Origin: Rhizobiaceae bacterium
Lineage (GTDB): Bacteria > Pseudomonadota > Alphaproteobacteria > Rhizobiales > Rhizobiaceae
Reading direction: 5' to 3'
NCBI GenBank assembly: GCA_014380965.1
Contig: JACMIV010000235.1
Location: forward strand, 1 to 5,651
Length of the DNA: 5,651 bases
Shown: one piece after another, positions 1 to 5,651 of the stretch
Layout: each line of letters starts with the position of its first letter
Position numbering within the stretch: position 1 is the stretch's first letter
Program-made: the position numbers and the translations under genes
The notes under the pieces: model-generated
What the model was told of the DNA's origin: nothing
What the model saw: the letters and a program-made list of their open reading frames with translations, nothing else
Databases searched by the model: none

Positions 1-290
1 ACGCCCGGCGCCCCGTGGCAGGGCGCGCAGCCGGTCGCGAAATGCCCGGCGGCGCGCTGGACGAGCGAGGCGTCCGAAAGATCGACATCCTCTGGAAGCT
101 CTATGGCGGCCGACTGCGTCGCCACCGCATTGCGCATCGTCCAATGCAGGAACCACTCGACCGGCGCGAAGTGACCGGAGGACGCGGCGATCGAGACGAG
201 GCCGGACCAGCTGACGGCAAGCGCGAGGAAGACGGCTGCGAAGAGCGCACCGACGACGACCTTCCAGGTGAGCGTGAATGCGATCCTCAC
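1..290 (-). CDS. Membrane-anchored c-type cytochrome, partial (N-terminal 96 codons)
   Basis: The reading starts at a GTG at 290 and runs off the window at position 1, so the 3' part is missing. Residues about 9-36 form one hydrophobic helix (an uncleaved anchor or signal sequence beginning MRIAFTLTWK). A periplasmic stretch with FLHWTMRN follows, then a heme c attachment motif CAPCH at residues 88-92, followed by GAPG. This is the CxxCH signature of class I cytochromes c; the axial Met would lie beyond the window. The GTG overlaps the ctaG stop as GTGA, and GGGAGAG at 304-298 is a well placed ribosome binding site. As the last visible gene of the oxidase operon it probably donates electrons to the oxidase or is an accessory heme subunit; that role is inferred from position. 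Very high confidence that it is a c-type cytochrome, lower for its partner. Confidence 0.88.
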   Translation of the reverse strand, partial: MRIAFTLTWKVVVGALFAAVFLALAVSWSGLVSIAASSGHFAPVEWFLHWTMRNAVATQSAAIELPEDVDLSDASLVQRAAGHFATGCAPCHGAPG

Positions 291-1108
291 GGAGCGTCTC
301 TCCCGGTCGTCGTTGGAGGGAACGGGTCAGCTGCGTAGGCCGTCTCCGGCATGGCCGAGCCGGGCGGTCCGCGGAGCACGGAGGCGAGCAGAACGAGCCC
401 GCCCGTGAGATAGGCCGCGCCGCCGACGACGAGCATGATCACGCCGCCGAGCGCCTGATCCTCGAGCGGCGTCATCGAGGCCGCCGGCGAACAGAGATCG
501 GCGCAGGCGTAGAGTGGTCTTGGGCTGAACAGAAGGAGGGCGCCGAGGAGCGTCATGTGCATGGAGGTCATCAGAAGCCCGGCGACGCCCGCCGCCCTGG
601 CGCCGAGACCGCTCGTGTCGCCACCAGCGCCAGTCTTCCCTCGCGGTCCCTCCTCCGCGGTGCCGAGGGCCGTCGCCCACACGAAGAGACCAGCGAGAAG
701 GAACGAGGCCTGCTCGGCGACGAAGAGCGGCATCTCGACCCGCGCCGCATCATGGAGAGCGGGTGCGTGCCAGCCCCAGATGACGACGAACTCGGCAAAG
801 GATGCGGCGAGAGCCAGGCCTGCCGGGATGCCTGCCATCAGCCCCGGCCAGAGGCGCGCCAGGCCGATCGCGAGGAGCGGCGCCGCGATGGCGACGACGC
901 CCATGTGCATGACCATGTGCGCGGCAAAGGACCCTTGCGCCCTTGCAGGCAGCGGCCCGAACCAGAGAAGCGCGAGAAGGCTGAGCGCAAGCACCAGCGG
1001 CCAAAGATGGAGGCGGGAAGGCCAGAGCGGCCGGCGACCGGTTACGGGCGCGGCATCGCCTGCGCGGAACGCCTGGGACCCATCAGATGTGGCGCGCCCC
1101 CGGCTCAT
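287..1108 (-). CDS. ctaG: Cytochrome c oxidase assembly factor CtaG, caa3 type
   Basis: This is a 273-aa polytopic inner-membrane protein of the caa3_CtaG family (the Bacillus CtaG type, not the Cox11 family that shares the name). Members are needed to assemble caa3-type oxidases and are thought to act in building the copper site. Predicted helices lie at about 34-50, 70-88, 95-112, 128-150, 173-194 and 216-243. Family-like signatures are HMVMHM at 64-69, WGWHAP with H114 and then H119, MTSMHM at 180-185, and SMTPLEDQALGG at 211-222. The His/Met clusters are plausible copper ligands. The loop at 151-172 is rich in Gly and the tail at 248-273 is Pro/Thr-rich and poorly conserved in look. The ATG overlaps the stop of the preceding small gene as ATGA. 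No strong ribosome binding site precedes it, which suggests translational coupling. Its stop overlaps the next GTG as GTGA. Confidence 0.92.
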   Translation of the reverse strand: MSRGRATSDGSQAFRAGDAAPVTGRRPLWPSRLHLWPLVLALSLLALLWFGPLPARAQGSFAAHMVMHMGVVAIAAPLLAIGLARLWPGLMAGIPAGLALAASFAEFVVIWGWHAPALHDAARVEMPLFVAEQASFLLAGLFVWATALGTAEEGPRGKTGAGGDTSGLGARAAGVAGLLMTSMHMTLLGALLLFSPRPLYACADLCSPAASMTPLEDQALGGVIMLVVGGAAYLTGGLVLLASVLRGPPGSAMPETAYAADPFPPTTTGRDAP

Positions 1109-1482
1109 CGGCAGTCCACGAAGAAAAAGGCCGGCAGCGCGACGAAGACGACGGACAAGAACGAGAGGCCCGCGAGGAGAAGCGAGGAAAATTCGAGGAA
1201 GCGCTCGCGATCCTCAGGCGTATCTTCGTCATGCGGAAACGCGCCATCGTTGAAACGCCATTCCCGAAACGCCCGCACGCCGAGGAACGCGATCGCCGCC
1301 AGCGAGAGCGCCGTCGCCACGGCAACAGCCATCCGGGTGGCTTCGATCGACTGGAAGATCGTCGCATTCGGCGCGCAGTCGACGGCAGCGACGACGTAGC
1401 AGAACAGGAAATGGCCTGCCCAGATCGACGGCGAGGCGATGAGGGTCCAGAGAGTGTCGCGGGTCTGGTTCGGAAGGTCCAT
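1105..1482 (-). CDS. Conserved-looking small membrane protein of the caa3 oxidase operon, function unknown
   Basis: The product is 125 aa with three predicted membrane helices at about 14-34, 48-69 and 98-121. A charged cytoplasmic-type loop (DEDTPEDRERF, 85-95) lies between the second and third. H24 and C28 sit inside helix 1; C36 lies just after helix 1 and C124 is the second-last residue. With an N-in topology, C36 and C124 would both face the periplasm. I do not recognise a named family. Similar short proteins ending in VALPA..F..C seem familiar from this slot in alphaproteobacterial oxidase operons, but that is memory, not a search. Start: the ATG follows the subunit I-III stop by 10 bases, and GAGGG at 1494-1490, overlapping that stop, is a good ribosome binding site with a 7-base spacer. 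The stop overlaps ctaG as ATGA. It may be a small oxidase subunit (subunit IV-like) or an assembly or copper-handling partner of CtaG. Confidence 0.85.
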   Translation of the reverse strand: MDLPNQTRDTLWTLIASPSIWAGHFLFCYVVAAVDCAPNATIFQSIEATRMAVAVATALSLAAIAFLGVRAFREWRFNDGAFPHDEDTPEDRERFLEFSSLLLAGLSFLSVVFVALPAFFFVDCR

Positions 1483-1492
1483 CGCGCCGCCC

Positions 1493-4057
1493 TCAGACCG
1501 CCAGGGGGAAGAGCGCGATGGTCGCGACCGTCACCACCGCCGTTACCGCCATGAAGTGCCAGTAGAGCGCCACATTGGCCATATCGATGTCGTAGACCGG
1601 CGTCAGCAGCCCTGCGAAGGACCGCGCGAGGCAGTAGAACAGCATCAGCGCTCCCACGGCCGCATGCAGCGCCGTCCAGATGCAGAGCGTCCAGACGATC
1701 GCGGGATAGACGTGCGTCGTTGGGTCGAGACCGGTCGTATGCGGCGCGTAGAGCAGCGCCGCCGCGGCAAGAAGCGCGAGGAAACCGGAACCGCCCATCA
1801 GGAGCCGGGCGAGCGGAACGCGCCCCGACCGGTTGACGACGAGCGACAGCCGGGCCCCGATCCAGGCCGCCGCGAAGATCGCCAGCGAGGCGAGTGGCCA
1901 AACAAGGCCTGGCCCCGCGACCCCGATCGGCGGGAAGTCGGCATGGATGGTGAAGAAGAAGAAGTAGCCGAAGACGAGGCTGAAGAAGGCCGTCGCATCG
2001 CCTACCATGGTGATGAACATCGCCCACCAGGAGACCGAGGCGGGTCCCGATTCATAGAGCGGCAGGACGAGGCCGAGGCCGACGTCCTTGTGCGTCTTTT
2101 CGGGGATGACGGAGGTGCCGCGCCAGAGCCAGACCATGATCGAGACGATCGACAGGCCGAGGCAGACGAGCGTCGCCGTCCAGTAGTGGAATGTCGCGAG
2201 GATGAAGACCGCCCCGAGCACGAAGGCCGCAATCATCGGCATGAAGCTCGGACCCGGCACACGCAGGACTTGGATGGGCTTTGCGTCGAGGACGGAGGTC
2301 ACCATCGTCTCGCGCTTCATCTCCTCGGCATCCGGCATGTAGAAGCGGCCGGCGTCGTAGTCGGCGATGAAATTCTCCTGCTGCCAAAGCGGATAGCGCG
2401 TCGTGATGATCGGCACGGTGCGCGCTCCCCAGCTCTTGCCCGGCATCTCGGCAAGCCATTCGAGCGTCCCTGCGTTCCAGGGATTGCGTTTGGCATAGAC
2501 CTCCTTGGATTTCGGCCGAAGCACGTCGAAGACGACGATGAGGAAGCCGGCGGCGAAGACGAAGGCGCCGATCGAGGAGATGAGGTTGGGGATGGCAAGG
2601 CCCAAAGCCTCCGGATAGGTCCAGACGCGGCGCGGCATGCCGGCAAGGCCGGAATAGTGCATCGGGAAGAAGGCGATGTTGAAACCCGAGAACATCAACC
2701 AGAACGCCCATTTGCCGAGGCGGTCGGACAGCTTCCGGCCCATCAGGAGCGGATAGTAATAGTAACATCCGGCGACGAGGGGGAAGAGCATACCGCCGAG
2801 CAAGACGTAATGGAGGTGCGCGACGACGAAATAGGTATCGTGCGCCTGCCAGTCGAAGGGTGCGAGCGCTACCATGACGCCGGTGAGGCCGCCGAGGACG
2901 AAGATCGCGAGCGCACCGGAAACGAAGAGCATCGGAACCGAGTATATCACCCGGCCGGTGAGGAGCGTTGCGAGGAACACGAAGATCTGGACGCCCGTCG
3001 GTATCGCGACCGCTTCCGACGCCGCCGAAAAGAAGCCGAGCGAGATCGCCGGCAGACCCGTCGCGAACATGTGGTGGACCCAGAGCCCGAAGGACAGGAA
3101 CCCGGTGCCGACGGCGGCGAGCACGATCCAGGAATAGCCGAGCAGCGACCTCTGGGCGAAGGTCGGCACGATCATCGCGAGAAGCGCGATCGCGGGCAGG
3201 AAGACGATGTAGACCTCCGGATGCCCGAAGATCCAGAACAGATGCTGCCACAGCAGCGGATCGCCGCCGCGGGTCGGATCGAAGAAGGGCCAGTCGAAGA
3301 GCCGTTCGAGCTCGAAGAGGATGTCGCCGGCAATCAGCGGCGGAAAGGCGAAGAGGATCATGGCTGCCACGACGAGCACGTACCAGCCGTAGACCGGCAT
3401 GAGGTTCAGACGCATGCCGGGCGGCCGGCATTTCAAGGTGCCGACGATGAGCTCCACCGCAGCCGCGATCGAGGCGACTTCGATGAAGGAGAGGCCGAGC
3501 AGCCAGATGTCGGCACCGTAGCCGGGGGTGAAACGCTCCTCCGTCGTCAGCGGCGGATACATGAACCAGCCGGAATTCGGTGCGGCGTTGAAGAAGAGCG
3601 AGCCGCAGACGAAGATGCCACCGATGAGGAAGCACCAATAGCCGAAGGCCGACAGCCGCGGGAACGGCAGATCGCGCGCGCCCAGCATCTGCGGCAGGAG
3701 GATGATGGCCACCGCTTCGAAGATCGGCACCGCGAAGAGGAACATCATCGCCGTGCCGTGCAGCGTATAGACCTGATTGTAGAAATTCGCCGTCAGGAAA
3801 TCGTTGTCGGGCACGCTGAGCTGGACGCGGATCATCAGACCGAGGACGCCGGCAAAGAGCATGAAGGCGAAGGAGGTGGCGGTGTACCAGATCCCGACCT
3901 CGGTGTTGTTGACGTCGGACCAGTATCGCCAGCCCTTCGGCGAGTCCCAGACTTTCTCGAGCCGCTCTTCCTGCCCCTTGCGGATGCGCGCGTCTTCTTG
4001 CGGATCGTCGGAAGCCGGCCCCATGGCGGCTATGGCAGCGGCCTTGGCGTCGCTCAT
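1493..4057 (-). CDS. ctaD: Cytochrome c oxidase subunit I-III fusion (CtaD/CoxA with CoxC domain)
   Basis: This is the catalytic core of the oxidase, which reduces O2 at the heme a3-CuB site in the inner membrane. Subunit I spans residues about 45-515. Ligands seen: H100 and H416 (heme a), H279, H328 and H329 (CuB), H414 (heme a3), Y283 in GHPEVY (the His-Tyr crosslink partner), H406/D407 (Mg site) and GMPRR at 473-477 (propionate arginines). D129 and E281 of the D path are present. A hydrophilic linker follows (about 515-600), then a seven-helix subunit III domain (two helices at 606-646, five at 670-852) with D687 where subunit III normally has its lipid-site Glu. The 854-aa length suits a fused protein; separate subunit I is near 550 aa. 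The ATG at 4057 was chosen because it overlaps the coxB stop (ATGA) and has GGGGAGG five bases upstream; a TTG six codons earlier lies before that site and is unlikely. Gln357 replaces the K-channel Lys (see findings). Confidence 0.97.
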   Translation of the reverse strand: MSDAKAAAIAAMGPASDDPQEDARIRKGQEERLEKVWDSPKGWRYWSDVNNTEVGIWYTATSFAFMLFAGVLGLMIRVQLSVPDNDFLTANFYNQVYTLHGTAMMFLFAVPIFEAVAIILLPQMLGARDLPFPRLSAFGYWCFLIGGIFVCGSLFFNAAPNSGWFMYPPLTTEERFTPGYGADIWLLGLSFIEVASIAAAVELIVGTLKCRPPGMRLNLMPVYGWYVLVVAAMILFAFPPLIAGDILFELERLFDWPFFDPTRGGDPLLWQHLFWIFGHPEVYIVFLPAIALLAMIVPTFAQRSLLGYSWIVLAAVGTGFLSFGLWVHHMFATGLPAISLGFFSAASEAVAIPTGVQIFVFLATLLTGRVIYSVPMLFVSGALAIFVLGGLTGVMVALAPFDWQAHDTYFVVAHLHYVLLGGMLFPLVAGCYYYYPLLMGRKLSDRLGKWAFWLMFSGFNIAFFPMHYSGLAGMPRRVWTYPEALGLAIPNLISSIGAFVFAAGFLIVVFDVLRPKSKEVYAKRNPWNAGTLEWLAEMPGKSWGARTVPIITTRYPLWQQENFIADYDAGRFYMPDAEEMKRETMVTSVLDAKPIQVLRVPGPSFMPMIAAFVLGAVFILATFHYWTATLVCLGLSIVSIMVWLWRGTSVIPEKTHKDVGLGLVLPLYESGPASVSWWAMFITMVGDATAFFSLVFGYFFFFTIHADFPPIGVAGPGLVWPLASLAIFAAAWIGARLSLVVNRSGRVPLARLLMGGSGFLALLAAAALLYAPHTTGLDPTTHVYPAIVWTLCIWTALHAAVGALMLFYCLARSFAGLLTPVYDIDMANVALYWHFMAVTAVVTVATIALFPLAV

Positions 4058-5070
4058 TTCAGCCTCCCCAGCCAATCGGCGATCGAGGCCACGTCGTCCT
4101 CGGACAGGGTGTCGAAGACGGGCATTTCCACTCCGGGCTTGACGTGGTCGGTCGAGGCGATGAAGCGGCCGATGTTCTCAGGTGTCATCGGAAGCACGCC
4201 GGCGGCGAGCGTCCGCCGTGCTGCCAGATGGGTGAGGTCCGGCCCTACCTTGTGTCCATCGTCCCCGGTGCCGCGGACAGTGTGACAGGCATTGCAGCCA
4301 TTGGCGGAAAAGAGAGCGCGGCCGGGATGGTCGAGAAGGGCCGCGGGCGCCGCTTCCGCCGCGACGCGGACGGCGTAGTCCGTCTCCGAGAGGACGATCA
4401 CGCGTAGCCCCATCTGGGCGTGCGCCTCGCCGCAGAACTCGGCGCAGACGCCGTTGTAGACGCCCTCGCGCGTCGGCTCGAGGACGAGCCGGTTGACCCT
4501 GCCCGGGATCGCGTCGGTCTTGCCCGCGATCGAGGGCACCCAGAATGAGTGGATGACGTCCGGGCTGCCGAGAAGAAGCTCGGTTCGCCTTCCGACCGGC
4601 AGAACGAGCTCGTTGGCGCTTTCGACTCCGTTTCTCGGGAGGCTCCGCACCACGCCCGGCTCTCCCTCGACCTCGTAATGGATGCGCCACCAGAAGCGCT
4701 CGCCGGACACCGCGATCGTCGGCCCGTCGGCGGCGCGTCGAAACTCCGGCATCATGCCGAGGCCGAAGACGAGGAGCGCGCTCAAGGTGACGACGGGAAA
4801 GACGCAGCCGCCCCAGATGATCAGCCGGACGCCGGCCTTCTCGCTATGCGCTTCGGGATTGGCCTTGGTGGCGTAGATCGACAGGCCGACGACGAAAAGC
4901 CAGATCGCCGTCGATCCCGCGAGCATGACCCAGAACAGCGAGAGAACGCTTTCGGCTTCGACGCCGGCCGTGTCGAAGGTCGACTGTGCCCCGCTGCAGC
5001 CGGCAAGCACCAAAGTCATGGCAACCGGTGCCAGCGGGCGCAGCGGCAGATGGCCGTTAGAAAATGCCAA
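4054..5070 (-). CDS. coxB: Cytochrome c oxidase subunit II with fused C-terminal cytochrome c domain
   Basis: This subunit takes electrons into the oxidase. From the TTG at 5070 it is 338 aa. Residues 1-25 look like a lipoprotein signal ending in the lipobox LAGC (Cys25). Helices follow at about 43-67 and 82-105, then the periplasmic CuA cupredoxin domain. CuA ligands are H174 (DVIHSFW), then C209, E211, C213, H217 and M220 in CAEFCGEAHAQM; the aromatic FWWRIHY at 126-132 is the usual electron entry region. A class I cytochrome c domain follows, with heme motif CNACH at 259-263 and the likely Met ligand M316 in KPGVEMPVF. This is the caa3-type arrangement. The start is uncertain: no ribosome binding site is seen. 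The first downstream ATG (5019) leaves only seven residues before the lipid Cys; CTG at 5049 would give a tidy 18-residue signal. The frame stays open upstream to 5409, but that part does not look coding. The stop overlaps the next gene as ATGA. Confidence 0.95.
   Translation of the reverse strand: MAFSNGHLPLRPLAPVAMTLVLAGCSGAQSTFDTAGVEAESVLSLFWVMLAGSTAIWLFVVGLSIYATKANPEAHSEKAGVRLIIWGGCVFPVVTLSALLVFGLGMMPEFRRAADGPTIAVSGERFWWRIHYEVEGEPGVVRSLPRNGVESANELVLPVGRRTELLLGSPDVIHSFWVPSIAGKTDAIPGRVNRLVLEPTREGVYNGVCAEFCGEAHAQMGLRVIVLSETDYAVRVAAEAAPAALLDHPGRALFSANGCNACHTVRGTGDDGHKVGPDLTHLAARRTLAAGVLPMTPENIGRFIASTDHVKPGVEMPVFDTLSEDDVASIADWLGRLK
4063..4069 (-). promoter_or_regulatory. Ribosome binding site of the subunit I-III gene
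   Basis: GGGGAGG on the minus strand lies five bases before the ATG at 4057, inside the last codons of coxB. It decides the start of the fusion gene in favour of the ATGA overlap over the upstream TTG at 4075. Confidence 0.85.
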
Positions 5071-5405
5071 AATCGACTGCGGGCGGCACGAACGACGGCC
5101 CGGTGTCCTTTCAGGGGGACCAGAACTGTGGGGAGCGGAGGGCGTATCGTTCAGAACCACATTCCCTTGTCGTTGCCCGAGCGACCGGTCTGCCCCGGTC
5201 GACGAACGTCCATCGAACCACTCCACGACCCGATCAGTCCGGCGGGCGTGACTGCAGCTTCCGATTCCTGCGCAAGCCAGGAGCGTGGAGGTAGAACAGG
5301 GGTCCATGGCTGGAAAGGCTGCACGTCCGAGAAATCCGGTCCTGCGACCGTGATCACGGCCTGCGTTTGCAAGATTGCATCTCGAGAGGTGTTCCGCCTC
5401 CTGCG
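5071..5405 (-). other. Intergenic region upstream of coxB, probable promoter region
   Basis: These 335 bases lie between the stop of the upstream partial gene and coxB. The coxB frame is open across them, but the translation is rich in Ser, Cys, Arg and Pro, has no recognisable domain, and its third codon positions are much less GC-biased than in coxB, so I read it as noncoding. It contains a 12-base palindrome at 5348-5359, a 7-bp stem with a 6-base loop at 5182-5201 (arms CGACCGG and CCGGTCG) without a T-run, and a short AT-rich patch adjoining coxB (about 5055-5073). No convincing -35/-10 pair, sigma-54 site, EcfG-type site or rho-independent terminator was found by eye. Confidence 0.5.
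5348..5359. repeat. Perfect 12-base palindrome CCGTGATCACGG, possible operator
   Basis: CCGTGATCACGG is its own reverse complement. On the minus strand it is flanked on both sides by the direct repeat CGCAGG. It lies about 280 bases before the coxB start and about 50 bases after the stop of the upstream gene, in a place where a regulator could bind. No known operator consensus is matched with confidence, and a palindrome of this size can occur by chance. Confidence 0.25.
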
Positions 5406-5651
5406 TCATTGAAAATTCCGTCCCCTCGGCAGGACAGCGCGAACGGAGCGATCCGGCGGGACATGGTGGGGAGACGGCGCTTCCGGCATGGTCGGGGACC
5501 CGTCCGCAGCCGCGGCCAAAAAGGCGACGCGGCGGATTTCGTCGAGCCGATTGCGGTGAAGGCGGCCTTCGTCGATCGGCCGGCGCACCTCGTCGGCGCG
5601 TGCGAGCATCGTGCCGAGGGCGCCTGCGACCTCCGCCTGCGCGGCACTTGC
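5406..5651 (-). CDS. C-terminal fragment of an unrecognised protein
   Basis: The frame is open from the window edge at 5651 to a TGA at 5408-5406, giving 81 residues of the protein's C-terminus; the start lies outside. The first part (ASAAQAEVAGALGTMLARAD and on to about residue 50) is charged and alanine-rich, and looks like an amphipathic helix or coiled coil with a LDEIRRVAFLAAAADG stretch. The last 30 or so residues are Pro/Ser/Arg-rich and probably disordered. Third codon positions are strongly GC-biased near the edge, supporting a real gene. No domain is recognised and no heme, copper or membrane feature is visible, so a link to the oxidase is not indicated. An internal ATG at 5609 would give a 67-aa protein but has no obvious ribosome binding site. 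Confidence 0.6.
   Translation of the reverse strand, partial: ASAAQAEVAGALGTMLARADEVRRPIDEGRLHRNRLDEIRRVAFLAAAADGSPTMPEAPSPHHVPPDRSVRAVLPRGRNFQ

Noticed and set aside
278..1399. A 373-codon plus-strand frame opposite ctaG and the small membrane gene
   Set aside because: Same cause: a low-complexity Arg/Glu/Gly-rich shadow of real minus-strand genes, with no recognisable domain.
1439..4285. A 948-codon open frame on the plus strand, antisense to the subunit I-III gene
   Set aside because: It is almost wholly charged (R, D, E, H, G), with no hydrophobic core or domain. It mirrors the strongly hydrophobic sense protein: Leu, Phe and Val codons read in reverse give Glu and Asp. GC-rich codon bias removes stops. 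The sense strand encodes a clear oxidase.
5182..5201. Stem-loop considered as a rho-independent terminator for the upstream gene
   Set aside because: The 7-bp stem has no following T-run on the minus strand and lies about 200 bases after the stop. I leave it as a possible structure only.
5380..5400. GGAAC motif on the minus strand considered as an EcfG-type -35 element
   Set aside because: At the required 16-17 base spacing the sequence reads CTT where GTT is expected, so the -10 element does not match.
5071..5409. N-terminal extension of coxB starting at an ATG at 5409 that overlaps the upstream stop as ATGA
   Set aside because: It would put about 113 extra residues before the first coxB start and a lipobox deep inside the protein. 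The extension has weak third-position GC bias, many Cys/Ser/Arg residues and no similarity to subunit II proteins. The ATGA overlap is probably chance.
5354..5647. A 97-codon minus-strand frame opening MPRRRRSQAPS
   Set aside because: It overlaps the better frame that runs from the window edge to 5406, has an Arg/Pro/Ser-rich shadow-like composition, and weaker codon bias.

Overview
This window is a GC-rich block of bacterial chromosome. All real genes lie on the minus strand, so transcription runs from high to low coordinates. Gene content, codon bias and gene order (subunit II with a C-terminal cytochrome c, a subunit I-III fusion, a small membrane protein, CtaG of the caa3 type, a membrane-anchored cytochrome c) fit an alphaproteobacterium, most likely of the Hyphomicrobiales (Rhizobiales). 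The exact taxon cannot be fixed from the sequence.

Layout in transcription order: (1) 5651-5406, the C-terminal 81 codons of an unrecognised protein that enters from the window edge; (2) 5405-5071, about 335 bases with no convincing gene, probably holding the oxidase promoter; (3) coxB, a predicted lipoprotein with a CuA domain and a fused cytochrome c domain; (4) the subunit I-III fusion (ctaD/coxA plus coxC), 854 aa; (5) an unnamed three-helix membrane protein of 125 aa; (6) ctaG, a caa3-type oxidase assembly factor; (7) the first 96 codons of a membrane-anchored cytochrome c that leaves the window at position 1. Genes 3 to 7 are one operon. Three of the four junctions are 4-base stop/start overlaps (ATGA, ATGA, GTGA) and the fourth has a 10-base gap.

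Together the genes encode a caa3-like cytochrome c oxidase. Electrons should enter through a c-type heme (the one fused to subunit II, and perhaps that of the terminal gene), pass to CuA, then heme a, then the heme a3-CuB site where O2 is reduced. CtaG and perhaps the small membrane protein would serve assembly or copper delivery.

This operon type is known, and I see no wholly new system. The point most worth checking is the proton-path chemistry. All metal ligands, the D-channel aspartate, the HPEVY glutamate and the active-site tyrosine are present. However, the K-channel lysine is Gln, its companion serine is Ala, the usual subunit II entry glutamate appears absent, and the two D-channel asparagines are replaced. 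An extra Glu lies in helix VIII. The small Cys/His-bearing membrane protein is the other item of interest.
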